Origin: Mycolicibacterium llatzerense
Lineage (GTDB): Bacteria > Actinomycetota > Actinomycetes > Mycobacteriales > Mycobacteriaceae
Direction: 5' to 3'
Length of the DNA: 36,188 bases
NCBI RefSeq assembly: GCF_000878195.1
Contig: NZ_JXST01000052.1
Span: 1 to 36,188 of the forward strand
The notes under the pieces are model-generated. The model made no database searches. It worked only from the letters and a program-made list of their open reading frames with translations, and was not told the DNA's origin. This document shows, piece after piece, positions 24,822 through 31,511 of the stretch (the first letter of the stretch is position 1; each line of letters opens with the position of its first letter). The position numbers and the translations under genes are program-made.

Positions 24822-24858
24822 TACGCTCTGCGTGACCGTCCGGTACCTGCCAGGCAGG
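24822..24858 (+). promoter_or_regulatory. Candidate promoter and 13-bp palindrome upstream of the pantothenate genes
   Basis: TACGCT (24822-24827) fits a mycobacterial -10. About 20 bases later, inside the predicted 66-base leader, a perfect palindrome CCTGCC-A-GGCAGG occupies 24846-24858. No T-run follows, so it is not a standard terminator; it could be an operator or a leader hairpin. Its position directly before the DUF2520-panC-panD-coaX genes makes a regulatory role possible. Confidence 0.35.
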
Positions 24859-24899
24859 ACTGGAACGACTGATTACCACCACTTTGTGAGGTCGCTGCA

Positions 24900-25826
24900 A
24901 TGAAGCAGCTCGACGGACTGCGTCCGGCCCGGCTCGCTGTCGGAATCATTTCCGCAGGGCGGGTCGGCAGTGCGCTGGGTGTTGCGCTCGAGCACGCCGA
25001 CCACGTCGTCGTCGCGTGTAGCGCGATCTCTCATGCGTCGCGCGGGCGAGCCGAGCGCAGGCTGCCCGACACCGAGGTGCTGCCCGCTCACGACGTCGCC
25101 GCCAAAGCCGAACTGCTGCTGCTGGCCGTGCCGGACGCGGAGCTGACGTCCGTCGTCGCCGGACTGGCGGCCACCGGATCAGTCCGTCCCGGCACCATCG
25201 TCGTGCACACCTCGGGCGCCAACGGCATCGGCGTGCTGGCCCCGCTGACCGAGCAGGGCTGTATTCCGCTGGCCATTCACCCGGCCATGACGTTCACCGG
25301 CGCCGACGAGGACATCGCCCGGCTGTCGGAGACCTGTTTCGGGATCACCGCGGCCGACGACATCGGCTACGCCATCGCCCAGTCCCTGGTTCTCGAGATC
25401 GGCGGCGAACCATTCCGGGTTCGCGAAGACGCCCGCACGCTCTATCACGCGGCATTGGCGCACGCCGGCAATCACGTCACCACCGTCGTCCTCGACGCCG
25501 TCGAAGCCCTGCGCGCCGCGCTGGCCGGTCAGGAACTGCTCGGCCAGGAACTGGTCAGCGGCGACCCCGCCGGCATTGCCGAACGTATTCTGGCGCCGTT
25601 GGCTCGCGCCTCCCTGGAGAACGCGCTGCAGCGTGGACAGAGCGCGCTGACGGGTCCGGTGGCCCGCGGTGACGCCGCCGCGGTCGCGGCCCACCTGCAC
25701 GCGATGGAAGAAGCGAATCCCGAACTGGCGCAGGCATATCGAGCCATGTCGCTACGCACCGCACAACGTGCCCATGCGCCTACCGAAGTTTTCGCCGTGT
25801 TGACCGACTCTGGGAGTGCGCAGTGA
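24900..25826 (+). CDS. Rossmann-like / DUF2520 protein, candidate ketopantoate reductase (PanG-like)
   Basis: A 308-residue dehydrogenase-like protein. The N-terminal Rossmann domain has the dinucleotide loop VGIISAGRVGSALGVAL (GxxxxGxVGxxL pattern, about residues 14-30) and the strand LLLLAVPDAELTSV. VVHTSGANG and PLAIHPAMTFTGADEDIARL follow, and a helical C-terminal DUF2520 domain has LYHAALAHAGNHVTTVV. The overall plan is that of 2-ketopantoate reductases and pyrroline-5-carboxylate reductases. It overlaps panC by four bases (GTGA). Since no panE lies in the window and PanG enzymes of other bacteria are, as I recall, of this family, it may supply pantoate for PanC. This assignment is inference. 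Confidence 0.85.
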   Translation: MKQLDGLRPARLAVGIISAGRVGSALGVALEHADHVVVACSAISHASRGRAERRLPDTEVLPAHDVAAKAELLLLAVPDAELTSVVAGLAATGSVRPGTIVVHTSGANGIGVLAPLTEQGCIPLAIHPAMTFTGADEDIARLSETCFGITAADDIGYAIAQSLVLEIGGEPFRVREDARTLYHAALAHAGNHVTTVVLDAVEALRAALAGQELLGQELVSGDPAGIAERILAPLARASLENALQRGQSALTGPVARGDAAAVAAHLHAMEEANPELAQAYRAMSLRTAQRAHAPTEVFAVLTDSGSAQ

Positions 25827-26791
25827 CCGATCGCAGGCCGCCGAAGTTCACCGCCGGCGAGCTCAACCTCTACACCAATCCGACCGACGTGTCGGACGTG
25901 TCGCGGGTGCTGCGCGCCACCGGACGACGGGTCATGCTCGTGCCGACCATGGGTGCGCTGCACGACGGCCACCTGGAGCTGGTGCGTGCCGCCAAGAAGG
26001 TGCCGGGCGCTGTCGTGGTGGTGTCGATCTTCGTCAACCCCTTGCAGTTCGGCGCGGGGGAGGACCTGAATGCCTACCCGCGCACCCTGGACTCCGACGT
26101 CGAGCAGCTACGCGGCGAGGACGTCGACATCGTCTTCGCGCCCACCGCCGCCGACATGTACCCGAACGGCCAGCGCACCATGGTCATGCCGGGTCCGCTC
26201 GGCGCCGAGCTGGAGGGCGGCTCGCGGCCGACGCACTTCGCCGGGATGCTGACCGTGGTGCTCAAGCTGCTGCAGATCGTGCGACCCGATCGCGCGTTCT
26301 TCGGCGAAAAGGATTATCAGCAGCTGGTTCTGGTGCGCCAGATGGTCGACGACCTCGACCTCGACGTGCGCATCCAGGCGGTGCCGATCGTGCGGGAGAA
26401 CGACGGTTTGGCCATGTCGTCGCGCAACCGCTTCCTGGATGCCGAACAGCGCGAGCAGGCCGGGGCGCTGTCCGCGGCACTGCTGGCCGGCAAGTACTCC
26501 GCGCCGCACGGCGCGGCCGCCGCACTCGATGCGGCCCGGGCGGTCCTCGATGAGGTACCCGCCATCGACGTCGACTATCTGGAGGTCCGGGACCCCTGGC
26601 TGGGTCCGGCACCGGCATCCGGGCCGGCCCGGATGCTGGTCGTGGGCCGGCTCGGCAAGACCAGATTGTTGGACAACATCGCCATCGACATCGGCGCATC
26701 CGCAGGGATCGACGGTCACCCCAATGTGGGGTCTGCCATCGACCATGACGGAGCCGAGACCGGTAACAACGAATTACCCTGGAGGAACTGA
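25823..26791 (+). CDS. panC: pantoate-beta-alanine ligase (pantothenate synthetase)
   Basis: A 322-residue enzyme that joins D-pantoate and beta-alanine with ATP to give pantothenate. Class I nucleotidyl-transferase motifs are present: PTMGALHDGHLELV with the HxGH-type motif, VVVSIFVNPLQFG, the FFGEKDYQQLVLVRQMV block, and the KMSKS-like AMSSRNRFL. GTG 25823 overlaps the DUF2520 stop. An extension of about 20 residues before the conserved core is usual in mycobacteria. The stop shares one base with panD (TGATG). The last 30 residues (after RLLDNIAIDIG) are low-complexity and acidic. Confidence 0.98.
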   Translation: MTDRRPPKFTAGELNLYTNPTDVSDVSRVLRATGRRVMLVPTMGALHDGHLELVRAAKKVPGAVVVVSIFVNPLQFGAGEDLNAYPRTLDSDVEQLRGEDVDIVFAPTAADMYPNGQRTMVMPGPLGAELEGGSRPTHFAGMLTVVLKLLQIVRPDRAFFGEKDYQQLVLVRQMVDDLDLDVRIQAVPIVRENDGLAMSSRNRFLDAEQREQAGALSAALLAGKYSAPHGAAAALDAARAVLDEVPAIDVDYLEVRDPWLGPAPASGPARMLVVGRLGKTRLLDNIAIDIGASAGIDGHPNVGSAIDHDGAETGNNELPWRN

Positions 26792-27198
26792 TGTTTCGCA
26801 CCATGCTGAAGTCCAAGATTCACCGGGCCACGGTGACTCAGGCGGACCTGCACTACGTCGGCTCGGTGACCATCGACGCCGATCTGCTCGACGCCGCCGA
26901 CATCCTCGAGGGTGAGCAGGTCACCATCGTCGACATCGACAACGGCAACCGGCTGGTCACCTACGCCATCACCGGTGAGCGTGGCACCGGCATCATCGGG
27001 ATCAACGGTGCCGCAGCACATCTCATCCACCCGGGTGATCTGGTGATCCTGATCGCCTACGCCACGATGGACGACGCCGAGGCCCGCACCTACCAGCCGA
27101 ACGTGATCTTCGTCGACGCGCAGAACCGGCAGATCGACTTCTCGCACGACGCCGCACACGTCCCGGACGGTGTCGACGGCCTGCTGTCGCCGCGGTAA
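26791..27198 (+). CDS. panD: aspartate 1-decarboxylase (pyruvoyl-dependent) proenzyme
   Basis: A 135-residue proenzyme that makes beta-alanine from L-aspartate. The self-cleavage site Gly24-Ser25 is seen in HYVGSVTID; Ser25 becomes the pyruvoyl group. Other conserved features are MFRTMLKSKIHRATVTQADL at the start, catalytic-region NGNRLVTYAI, and GINGAAAHLIHPGDLVILIAYA. The last 20 residues (DFSHDAAHVPDG onward) form the flexible tail typical of mycobacterial PanD. ATG 26791 overlaps the panC stop, with GGAGG nine bases upstream. coaX begins five bases after its stop. Confidence 0.98.
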   Translation: MFRTMLKSKIHRATVTQADLHYVGSVTIDADLLDAADILEGEQVTIVDIDNGNRLVTYAITGERGTGIIGINGAAAHLIHPGDLVILIAYATMDDAEARTYQPNVIFVDAQNRQIDFSHDAAHVPDGVDGLLSPR

Positions 27199-27203
27199 CG
27201 CCG

Positions 27204-28004
27204 GTGCTGCTGGCGATCGATGTCCGCAACACCCACACCATCGTCGGGTTGATCTCCGGTTCCGGAGATCACGCAAAAGTGGTGCAGAACTGGCGGATTC
27301 GCACCGAGTCGGAGGTGACGGCCGACGAGCTCGCGCTGACCATCGACGGCTTGATCGGCGACGACGCCGAAAACCTGCTCGGCGCAACGGGTTTGTCGAC
27401 GGTGCCGTCGGTGCTGCACGAAATCCGGGTGATGCTGGAGCAGTACTGGCCGTCGGTGCCGCACGTCCTGATCGAACCGGGTGTGCGCACCGGCATCCCG
27501 CTGCTGGTCGACAACCCGAAAGAGGTCGGCGCCGACCGGATCGTCAATTGCCTTGCGGCGTACCACAAATACGGCACGGCGGCCATCGTCGTCGACTTCG
27601 GTTCGTCCATCTGCGTCGACGTCGTCTCGGCCAAGGGTGAGTTCCTCGGCGGCGCCATCGCGCCCGGCGTCCAGGTGTCCTCGGACGCCGCGGCGGCCCG
27701 CTCGGCGGCGCTGCGCCGCGTCGAGCTGACCCGGCCGCGGTCGGTGATCGGCAAGAACACCGTGGAGTGCATGCAGGCCGGAGCGGTGTTCGGTTTCGCC
27801 GCCCTGGTGGATGGTTTGGTGAACCGGGTGCGCGAGGACGTCGACGGCTTCGACGGCCACAATGTCACGGTGGTCGCCACCGGGCACACCGCGCAACTGG
27901 TGCTGCCCGATCTGCGCACCGTGCAGCATTACGAGAGGAACCTCACCCTCGACGGCCTGCGCCTGGTCTTCGAGCGCAACCAGCGCACTTCCCGCCGCGC
28001 TTAG
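27204..28004 (+). CDS. coaX: type III pantothenate kinase
   Basis: A 266-residue ASKHA-fold kinase phosphorylating pantothenate, the first committed step of CoA synthesis. Features are the N-terminal nucleotide loop MLLAIDVRNTHTIVGL, NPKEVGADRIVNCLAAYHKYG, the second motif IVVDFGSSICVDVVSAKGEFLGGAIAPG, and GKNTVECMQAGAVFGFAALVDG. The substitution DFGSSICVD, where many CoaX have DxGT, is as I remember it in M. tuberculosis. GTG 27204 is five bases after panD. With the three genes before it, it gives a pathway from ketopantoate and aspartate to phosphopantothenate. It is convergent with the PLP enzyme gene; the stops are six bases apart. Confidence 0.96.
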   Translation: MLLAIDVRNTHTIVGLISGSGDHAKVVQNWRIRTESEVTADELALTIDGLIGDDAENLLGATGLSTVPSVLHEIRVMLEQYWPSVPHVLIEPGVRTGIPLLVDNPKEVGADRIVNCLAAYHKYGTAAIVVDFGSSICVDVVSAKGEFLGGAIAPGVQVSSDAAAARSAALRRVELTRPRSVIGKNTVECMQAGAVFGFAALVDGLVNRVREDVDGFDGHNVTVVATGHTAQLVLPDLRTVQHYERNLTLDGLRLVFERNQRTSRRA

Positions 28005-28010
28005 AAGCGC

Positions 28011-29279
28011 CTAGAAGAAGGTGCGGACCAGCTCGACCACCCGGTGGTCGGCGTCGAGCACCGGGATCAGCTGCCACTTGTCGAACACCGTGCAGGGGTG
28101 CGAGACCCCGAACTCCAGCCAGTCACCGACCTGGAGGCTCTGATCGGCCGGTGCCAGCCGCAGGTAGGCGTGCTGGTCGTTGAGCTTCTCGACACGGCTG
28201 TCAGGCCGGCCGTACGGCATGGGCAGGTCCTGGTCGAACGACACGTCCCGGCGGCCCATGCCCACGATGGCGAGGTCGGGCTCGGGCCGTGACAGCACCT
28301 GCGCCCACACACTCAGCGCCGGCTGGAAGTGGCCGCCGGAGTGAATATCGGAGGTGCGGCCCAGCGGAGTCGTGCGGGCGTAGAGGCCATCGTCGTGCGT
28401 CAGGTAGCAGCCGCTGCGCACCACGGTGCGCACCGACATGCCGTCGGGCCAGCCGGTCAGGATGTCGGCGACCAGGTCGAAGTAGGTGCTGCCGCCGGCC
28501 GTCGCCATGATCTCGTCGGTCTCGAACATCGGACGCAGACGGATGACGGCGTCGCGCAGAGTCTGGAGATAGCCGGCCACGGCGGTCACCGCGGCGTCGC
28601 TCACCTCATGACCGGTGGCCGCCTCGTACCCGGCGACACCGACCAGGCGCAGCCGGTCCGAGTCCACCACCGCACGCGCCACCGCGTCCACGGTGGCGGC
28701 GTCGCGGCAGCCCGTGCGGCCACCCGGCTGGCCGACCTCCACGCAGACGTCCAGCGGGCGGCGCCGGCCCGTCAGGGCGGCCGTCATCAGCTGCACCCCG
28801 CGGACCGAGTCGACCCAGCAGGTCAGTTCGAAATCGGGGTTGGCGTCCAGCTCGGCGGCCAGCCAGCGCAGGCCGGTGACGTCGACCAGTTCGTTGGCCA
28901 GGATGATCCGGCGGACCCCGAAGGCCCGGAACACCCGGACCTGGCTGATGGTGGCGGCGGTGACGGCCACCGCCCCGGCGCCGAGCTGGCGGGCCAGCAG
29001 CTGCGGGGCCATGTGGGTCTTGCCGTGCGGCGCGAGCTGTACGCCCCGGCGCCGGCACCAGCGCGCCATGGTGACCATGTTGTGCACCAGCGGCTGGGTG
29101 CGCAGCGTGGCGACCGGCGAAACCGCGCCATCGTCGAACAGGCTGGGCCGCCGACGGCACACCTGGGCGGGCGTCTGACCCCACCACGAGGACGGCAGGC
29201 CCTTGTATTTCCAGTCGATCGGTTCGTGGTCCAGGGCGTCGACGGTGGACTGCTCCAAACTGGCTGCCATGGCCTTCAT
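28011..29279 (-). CDS. fold-type III PLP enzyme, amino acid deaminase/aldolase (D-serine dehydratase/D-threonine aldolase-like)
   Basis: A 422-residue cytoplasmic enzyme of the alanine-racemase-like N-terminal fold with a D-serine-dehydratase-like C-terminal domain. The PLP Lys is in LAPHGKTHMAPQLLARQL (HGKT), after PLVHNMVTMARWC. Further landmarks are RRIILANELVD, CVEVGQPGGRTGCRD, VAGYEAATGHE, the phosphate-binding GGSTYF, and the C-terminal FGVSHPCTVFDKW, whose His and Cys match the metal site of this group. It probably deaminates or cleaves a D-beta-hydroxy amino acid; the substrate is not readable. ATG 29279 (MKAMAASLEQ) or ATG 29270 may be the start. It is divergent from lysS by only 15 bases. 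It occupies the place of M. tuberculosis Rv3599c but is a different, full-length gene as far as I recall. Confidence 0.88.
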   Translation of the reverse strand: MKAMAASLEQSTVDALDHEPIDWKYKGLPSSWWGQTPAQVCRRRPSLFDDGAVSPVATLRTQPLVHNMVTMARWCRRRGVQLAPHGKTHMAPQLLARQLGAGAVAVTAATISQVRVFRAFGVRRIILANELVDVTGLRWLAAELDANPDFELTCWVDSVRGVQLMTAALTGRRRPLDVCVEVGQPGGRTGCRDAATVDAVARAVVDSDRLRLVGVAGYEAATGHEVSDAAVTAVAGYLQTLRDAVIRLRPMFETDEIMATAGGSTYFDLVADILTGWPDGMSVRTVVRSGCYLTHDDGLYARTTPLGRTSDIHSGGHFQPALSVWAQVLSRPEPDLAIVGMGRRDVSFDQDLPMPYGRPDSRVEKLNDQHAYLRLAPADQSLQVGDWLEFGVSHPCTVFDKWQLIPVLDADHRVVELVRTFF

Positions 29280-29280
29280 T

Positions 29281-29294
29281 TAAGCTGGCATTTC
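29281..29294 (+). promoter_or_regulatory. -10 element just before lysS
   Basis: TAAGCT (29281-29286) matches TANNNT and lies eight bases before the GTG start of lysS. Transcription would begin at or within two bases of the GTG, suggesting a leaderless mRNA. The element also overlaps the start region of the divergent PLP enzyme gene. Confidence 0.45.
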
Positions 29295-30797
29295 GTGAGC
29301 GACGCCGAAAGCCCCGACATTCCCGAGCAGTTCCGGATCCGCCAGGCCAAGCGTGAGCGGCTGCTCGCCGAGGGCCGCGACCCTTATCCGGTCGAGGTGG
29401 CTCGTACCCACACCCTCGCTGAGCTGCGTGCGGCGTATCCGGAGCTCGTCGCGGACACCGCGACCGGCGATATCGTCGGCGTGGCCGGCCGCGTCGTGTT
29501 CGCCCGGAACTCGGGCAAGCTGTGCTTCGCCACGCTGCAGGAAGGCGACGGCACCCAGCTGCAGGCCATGCTGAGCATGGACAAGGTGGGCCAGGATTCG
29601 CTCGATGCCTGGAAGGCCGACGTCGACCTGGGCGACATCGTGTTCATCGAGGGCGAGGTCATCAGTTCCCGGCGCGGAGAATTATCTGTGCTTGCCCAGA
29701 ACTGGCAAATTGTGTCGAAGGCCCTGCGACCGCTTCCTGTCGCGCACAAGGAATTGAATGAAGAGACCCGGGTCCGGCAGCGGTACGTCGACCTGATCGT
29801 GCGCCCCGAGGCCCGCAATGTCGCCCGGCAGCGTATTGCCGTGGTGCGGGCATTGCGGTCGGCGCTGGAGCGCCGCGGCTTTCTCGAAGTCGAGACCCCG
29901 ATGCTCCAGACGCTGCCCGGTGGCGCCGCGGCGCGCCCATTCATCACACACTCCAACGCGCTCGATGCGGATCTGTACCTGCGCATCGCGCCGGAGTTGT
30001 TCCTGAAGCGCTGCCTGGTCGGTGGTTTCGAGAAGGTTTTTGAGCTTAATCGGAACTTTCGCAACGAGGGCGCGGATTCCACGCATTCACCGGAATTTGC
30101 GATGTTGGAGACATATCAGGCCTACGGCACATATGACGATTCCGCGATAGTGACGCGTGAGCTTATTCAGGAGGTTGCCGACGAGGCCATTGGTACCCGA
30201 ATGGTGCCACTGCCGGACGGCTCCACCTATGACCTCGATGGTGAATGGGCGACCGTCGAAATGTATCCGTCGTTGTCCGAAGCCCTGGGCGAGGAGATCA
30301 CGCCGGAGACTTCTGCAGAGTACCTGTGGAAGGTGGCCGAGCGACTCGGCGCCGAGATTCCCCGGGACCGTGGATACGGGCACGGGAAATTGATCGAGGA
30401 ACTGTGGGAGCACACCGTCGGTGATCACCTTTGGGCGCCAACCTTCGTCCGGGATTTCCCGGTGGAGACGACCCCGCTGACTCGGGCCCACCGCAGTATT
30501 CCGGGGGTTACCGAGAAATGGGATCTATATGTCCGCAAGTTCGAGCTCGCCACCGGATATTCGGAGTTGATCGATCCGGTGATTCAGCGGGAGCGTTTCG
30601 AGGCGCAGGCTCGTGCCGCTGCTGCCGGTGATGACGAGGCAATGCGACTTGATGAGGATTTTCTTATCGCATTGGAGTATGCGATGCCGCCGACCACCGG
30701 AACAGGAATGGGACTCGATCGCTTGCTGATGGCGTTGACGGGGTTGACGATTAGGGACACGGTTTTGTTCCCGATTGTGCGCCGTCAGGGCGACTGA
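29295..30797 (+). CDS. lysS: lysyl-tRNA synthetase (class II)
   Basis: A 500-residue enzyme charging tRNA(Lys). The N-terminal OB-fold anticodon-binding domain (about 50-160) contains VAGRVVFARNSGKLCFATLQEGDGTQLQ. The class II core then shows motif 1 RGFLEVETPMLQTLPGGAAARPF, motif 2 NRNFRNEGADSTHSPEFAMLE and motif 3 GTGMGLDRLLMALTG. GTG 29295 is used; the frame is open far upstream but that lies antisense to the neighbouring gene. Codon use changes inside the gene. Up to about 29670 it is strongly GC3-rich, but from GGA GAA TTA TCT onward many codons end in A or T (including the rare TTA at 29682-29684, plus ATA, CTT and ACA), continuing to the end. Confidence 0.98.
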   Translation: MSDAESPDIPEQFRIRQAKRERLLAEGRDPYPVEVARTHTLAELRAAYPELVADTATGDIVGVAGRVVFARNSGKLCFATLQEGDGTQLQAMLSMDKVGQDSLDAWKADVDLGDIVFIEGEVISSRRGELSVLAQNWQIVSKALRPLPVAHKELNEETRVRQRYVDLIVRPEARNVARQRIAVVRALRSALERRGFLEVETPMLQTLPGGAAARPFITHSNALDADLYLRIAPELFLKRCLVGGFEKVFELNRNFRNEGADSTHSPEFAMLETYQAYGTYDDSAIVTRELIQEVADEAIGTRMVPLPDGSTYDLDGEWATVEMYPSLSEALGEEITPETSAEYLWKVAERLGAEIPRDRGYGHGKLIEELWEHTVGDHLWAPTFVRDFPVETTPLTRAHRSIPGVTEKWDLYVRKFELATGYSELIDPVIQRERFEAQARAAAAGDDEAMRLDEDFLIALEYAMPPTTGTGMGLDRLLMALTGLTIRDTVLFPIVRRQGD

Positions 30798-30893
30798 ACG
30801 CTGCCTAACCCTGGACTTGTTGAAGGAATTCCAGTCCTATGCCAGCATTGTTGTGGCAGAGTCGTTTCTGCGTTCTTATCGAGGCAGAAGGGT

Positions 30894-30905
30894 TAGTGTG
30901 GGCCG
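30894..30905 (+). promoter_or_regulatory. -10 element for lsr2
   Basis: TAGTGT (30894-30899) ends six bases before ATG 30906, the spacing expected for a leaderless transcript. GAAGGG at about 30887-30892 is too far to be a standard ribosome site for this start, but could be relevant if a longer mRNA from lysS is used. Confidence 0.45.
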
Positions 30906-31253
30906 ATGGCAAAGAAAGTGACTGTCACTCTTGTCGATGATTTCGACGGTGAAGGTGCGGCAGATGAGACGGTCGAATTTGCTCTCGACGGGGTGAACTA
31001 CGAGATCGACCTCACCACCAAGAACGCCACCAAGCTTCGGAATGATTTGAAGAAATGGGTGGAGGCCGGCCGTCGTGTCGGTGGCCGCCGTCGGGGCCGC
31101 GCCAGCACCGGTTCGACTGGCCGCGGCCGCGCGTCCATCGACCGTGAGCAGAGTGCCGCCATCCGGGAATGGGCTCGCCGCAACGGCCACAACGTATCCA
31201 GTCGCGGTCGTATCCCGGCGGAGATCATCGACGCGTTCCACGCCGCGACCTGA
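30906..31253 (+). CDS. lsr2: nucleoid-associated H-NS-like protein Lsr2
   Basis: A 115-residue DNA-bridging, AT-rich-DNA silencing protein of actinobacteria. The N-terminal oligomerisation domain (1-60) starts MAKKVTVTLVDDFDGEGAADETV and includes GVNYEIDL and RNDLKKWVEAGRRV. A basic linker with RRRGRAS follows. The C-terminal DNA-binding domain (about 75-115) has IREWARRNGHNVSSRGRIPAEII, where RGR is the minor-groove AT-hook-like motif. Length and all key residues are standard, so the protein should be functional. The 5' half uses more A/T-ending codons than its neighbours. It is followed directly by an intrinsic terminator. Confidence 0.98.
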   Translation: MAKKVTVTLVDDFDGEGAADETVEFALDGVNYEIDLTTKNATKLRNDLKKWVEAGRRVGGRRRGRASTGSTGRGRASIDREQSAAIREWARRNGHNVSSRGRIPAEIIDAFHAAT

Positions 31254-31258
31254 GTCTG

Positions 31259-31293
31259 CGGGCAACGTCATTCAGGGTTGCCCGAGGTTTTTC
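31259..31293 (+). terminator. Rho-independent terminator after lsr2
   Basis: A perfect 8-bp stem CGGGCAAC (31259-31266) / GTTGCCCG (31277-31284), with a 10-base loop, is followed by AGGTTTTTCT. It starts six bases after the lsr2 stop and should separate lsr2 from clpC1. Confidence 0.88.
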
Positions 31294-31311
31294 TGTTCGC
31301 TTTCGGCGTAG
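31294..31311 (+). promoter_or_regulatory. Putative ClgR binding site upstream of clpC1
   Basis: TGTTCGCTTTCGGCGTAG matches the corynebacterial ClgR consensus I remember (WNNWCGCYNANRGCGWWS) at every defined position but one (T in place of A). ClgR is the known activator of clp protease genes in corynebacteria and mycobacteria, and clpC1 is the gene that follows. Confidence 0.6.
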
Positions 31312-31328
31312 CCCGGTCGGGCCGATCC

Positions 31329-31356
31329 GGGAAACGTTTCGAAGCCGCAGCGCGTT
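31329..31356 (+). promoter_or_regulatory. ECF-sigma-like (SigE/SigH type) promoter for clpC1
   Basis: GGGAAAC (31329-31335), a 17-base spacer and CGTT (31353-31356) resemble SigE/SigH promoters (GGAA.. and GTT). It lies 18 bases after the ClgR box, placing the box near -60. A separate sigma-A-like -10, TAGAGT, is at 31427-31432. Both are by eye. Confidence 0.4.
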
Positions 31357-31511
31357 GGTGTTTTCGCAGCGCTGAGTGGCCTTGCGAGCTAGGGGATACC
31401 GCAGGGCACGCATGGTCGCCGCCCATTAGAGTGGACGGTAGGCGCACAGCGTCGCGACACGCGAAGTGACGTGGCAGGAGCTGCGCTACGAGGGAGAGCA
31501 GGTAACCACCG

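Noticed and set aside
27997..28010. Inverted repeat GCGCTTAGAAGCGC at the coaX stop, considered as a bidirectional terminator
   Set aside because: With a realistic loop the stem is only four base pairs and there is no T-run on either strand.
28329..29294. Upstream in-frame extension of lysS by 322 codons
   Set aside because: The extension lies antisense to the PLP enzyme gene, which has clear catalytic motifs; the lysyl-tRNA synthetase homology begins after GTG 29295.
30838..30858. Hairpin TGCCA...TGGCA between lysS and lsr2, considered as a terminator
   Set aside because: Only five base pairs with a nine-base loop and no T-tract; not enough to call.
31338..31400. Possible HspR (HAIR) site upstream of clpC1 around TGAGTGGCCTTGCGAG
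   Set aside because: It does not match the CTTGAGT-N7-ACTCAAG inverted repeat; the resemblance is limited to one half.
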